From: Aquabacterium sp. | GTDB lineage: Bacteria; Pseudomonadota; Gammaproteobacteria; Burkholderiales; Burkholderiaceae_C | Direction: 5' to 3' | Length of the DNA stretch: 35,390 bases | NCBI GenBank assembly: GCA_023150345.1 | Contig: JAKLLB010000041.1 | Coordinates: 1 to 35,390 of the forward strand | Part shown: positions 34,474 to 35,390 of the stretch, piece by piece | How the letters are laid out: the number at the start of each line of letters is the position of its first letter | Numbering within the stretch: the first letter of the stretch is position 1 | Made by a program: the position numbers and the translations under genes | Notes under the pieces: model-generated | What the model was told of the DNA's origin: nothing | Seen by the model: the letters and a program-made list of their open reading frames with translations, nothing else | Database searches by the model: none

Positions 34474-35277
34474 TCAGCGCAGCAGGGCCAGCACGCCCTG
34501 CGGCAGCTGGTTGGCCTGTGCAACCATCGCGTTGCCGGCCTGCTGCAGGATCTGGGCACGCGACAGGTTGGCCGTCTCGGCCGCGAAGTCGGCGTCCATG
34601 ATCCGGCCGCGGGCAGCGGTCTGGTTCTCGCCCGCGATCTGCAGGTTCGAGATCGCGAAGCCCAGGCGGCTCATGGCAGCACCGTAGGTGGCGCGGTCGG
34701 TATTGACCGCGTCGAGCTTGGTGTCGATGTCGGTGATCGCGGTGTTGGCCGTGCCGGCTGTCAGCAGGTCACCTGCCACCGTGGTCACCGCCACCGTCGT
34801 CACGTCCAGCGTGTCGCCGTTGTTGGCACCGACCTGGAAGGTCTGCGCGCCAGCATCGGCGTCGATGATGGCCAGGCCATTGAACTTGGTCTGCGTGGCG
34901 ATGCGCGTGATCTCCGACGACAGTTGCTGGAACTCGGCGTCGAGGTTCGTGCGGTCGCCGGCACCGTTGGTGCCGTTGGCCGACTGCACCGCCAGTTCCC
35001 GCATGCGCTGCAGCGCGTCGGTGATGGTGGCCAGCGCGCCTTCGGCCGTCTGTGCCAGCGAGATGCCGTCGTTGGCGTTGCGGATGGCGACGTTGATGCC
35101 GCGCACCTGCGCATCCATGCGGTTGGCGATGGCCAGGCCGGCAGCGTCGTCCTTGGCGGAGTTGACGCGCAGGCCCGAAGACAAGCGCGCCATCGAGGTG
35201 GCCAGCGAATTCTGAGAGCTGCTCAGGGACCGCTGGGCATTGATAGACACCACATTGGTGTTGATGGACTGGGGCAT
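34474..35277 (-). CDS. fliC: Flagellin, first copy (267 aa)
   Basis: The 267-residue flagellin has conserved ends (MPQSINTNVVSINAQRSLSS and NQLPQGVLALLR) around a short middle, so it lacks the large outer domains. Most of its central and C-terminal sequence is the same as in the downstream copy, including ATYGAAMSRLGFAISNLQ and ARGRIMDADFAAETANLSRA. A GAAGGAG ribosome site lies 6 bases before the ATG. A strong terminator follows, so the two flagellins are expressed separately. Confidence 0.97.
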   Translation of the reverse strand: MPQSINTNVVSINAQRSLSSSQNSLATSMARLSSGLRVNSAKDDAAGLAIANRMDAQVRGINVAIRNANDGISLAQTAEGALATITDALQRMRELAVQSANGTNGAGDRTNLDAEFQQLSSEITRIATQTKFNGLAIIDADAGAQTFQVGANNGDTLDVTTVAVTTVAGDLLTAGTANTAITDIDTKLDAVNTDRATYGAAMSRLGFAISNLQIAGENQTAARGRIMDADFAAETANLSRAQILQQAGNAMVAQANQLPQGVLALLR

Positions 35278-35390
35278 GATGAACTCCTTCAGTTTCCAGA
35301 TATCCCGGCAAAAGCGCCGACGTCACTCGGGCACCGTGCAGGGTCTGCCGAAGCTCGGCGGGCACCGCACGCTACCGTTGCTGGCCGGTT

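Noticed and set aside
35278-35390. Sigma-28 promoter for the first flagellin (GCCGGGATA at 35301-35309, minus strand).
   Set aside because: The -10 box is distorted and no CTYMAG-like -35 box lies 14-15 bases upstream, so I do not call it although a FliA promoter would be expected.
1-35390. tRNA, rRNA, CRISPR arrays or riboswitches.
   Set aside because: No cloverleaf, regular spacer-repeat array or known riboswitch core was recognised by eye.

Overview
The window is a GC-rich (about two thirds G+C by eye) motility locus. Gene content and order, the exported PEP-CTERM protein, the sigma-28-like promoters and the short flagellins all point to a Burkholderiales betaproteobacterium, probably of the Rubrivivax/Leptothrix/Sphaerotilus kind. 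That placement is an inference from gene style, not a database result. Nearly all genes lie on the minus strand, so transcription mostly runs from high to low coordinates.

Layout from left to right. (1) 1-8743, minus: a chemotaxis operon read as cheZ-like, cheY, cheA, mcp, mcp, cheW, mcp; the last MCP runs off the left edge. (2) 8949-10732, plus: a soluble receiver-histidine kinase fusion overlapping a LuxR-type response regulator. (3) 10856-14998, minus: four consecutive exported proteins (small beta-domain protein, TolB-like propeller, propeller/dockerin-like protein, PEP-CTERM protein). (4) 15268-16095: an HDOD protein. (5) 16283-29331, minus: the basal-body and export genes fliF G H I J K L M N O P Q R, interrupted between fliH and fliI by a lower-GC two-gene cassette (a YkuD L,D-transpeptidase without a signal peptide, plus a small membrane-anchored protein). 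fliE is divergent at 29528-29881. (6) 29922-35277, minus: two flagellins, fliD, fliS, fliT and a YcgR-type PilZ protein.

The genes form one pathway. MCPs, CheW and CheA control CheY, CheY-P binds the N-terminal FliM peptide, and the FliG/FliM/FliN switch sets rotation. FliF-R build the basal body and export gate, FliS and FliT chaperone late subunits, FliC and FliD form the filament and cap, and the PilZ protein is expected to slow swimming when c-di-GMP is high.

The most interesting points are: the transpeptidase/small-protein pair, whose architecture resembles an effector-immunity pair; a 154-residue CheZ-like protein keeping the DxxxQ phosphatase motif and a CheZ-like C-terminal tail; a set of FliA (sigma-28) promoters with a shared CTYMAG-N14/15-GCCGATA form; near-identical signalling modules in the three MCPs, suggesting gene conversion; and a block of exported proteins placed between chemotaxis and flagellar genes.
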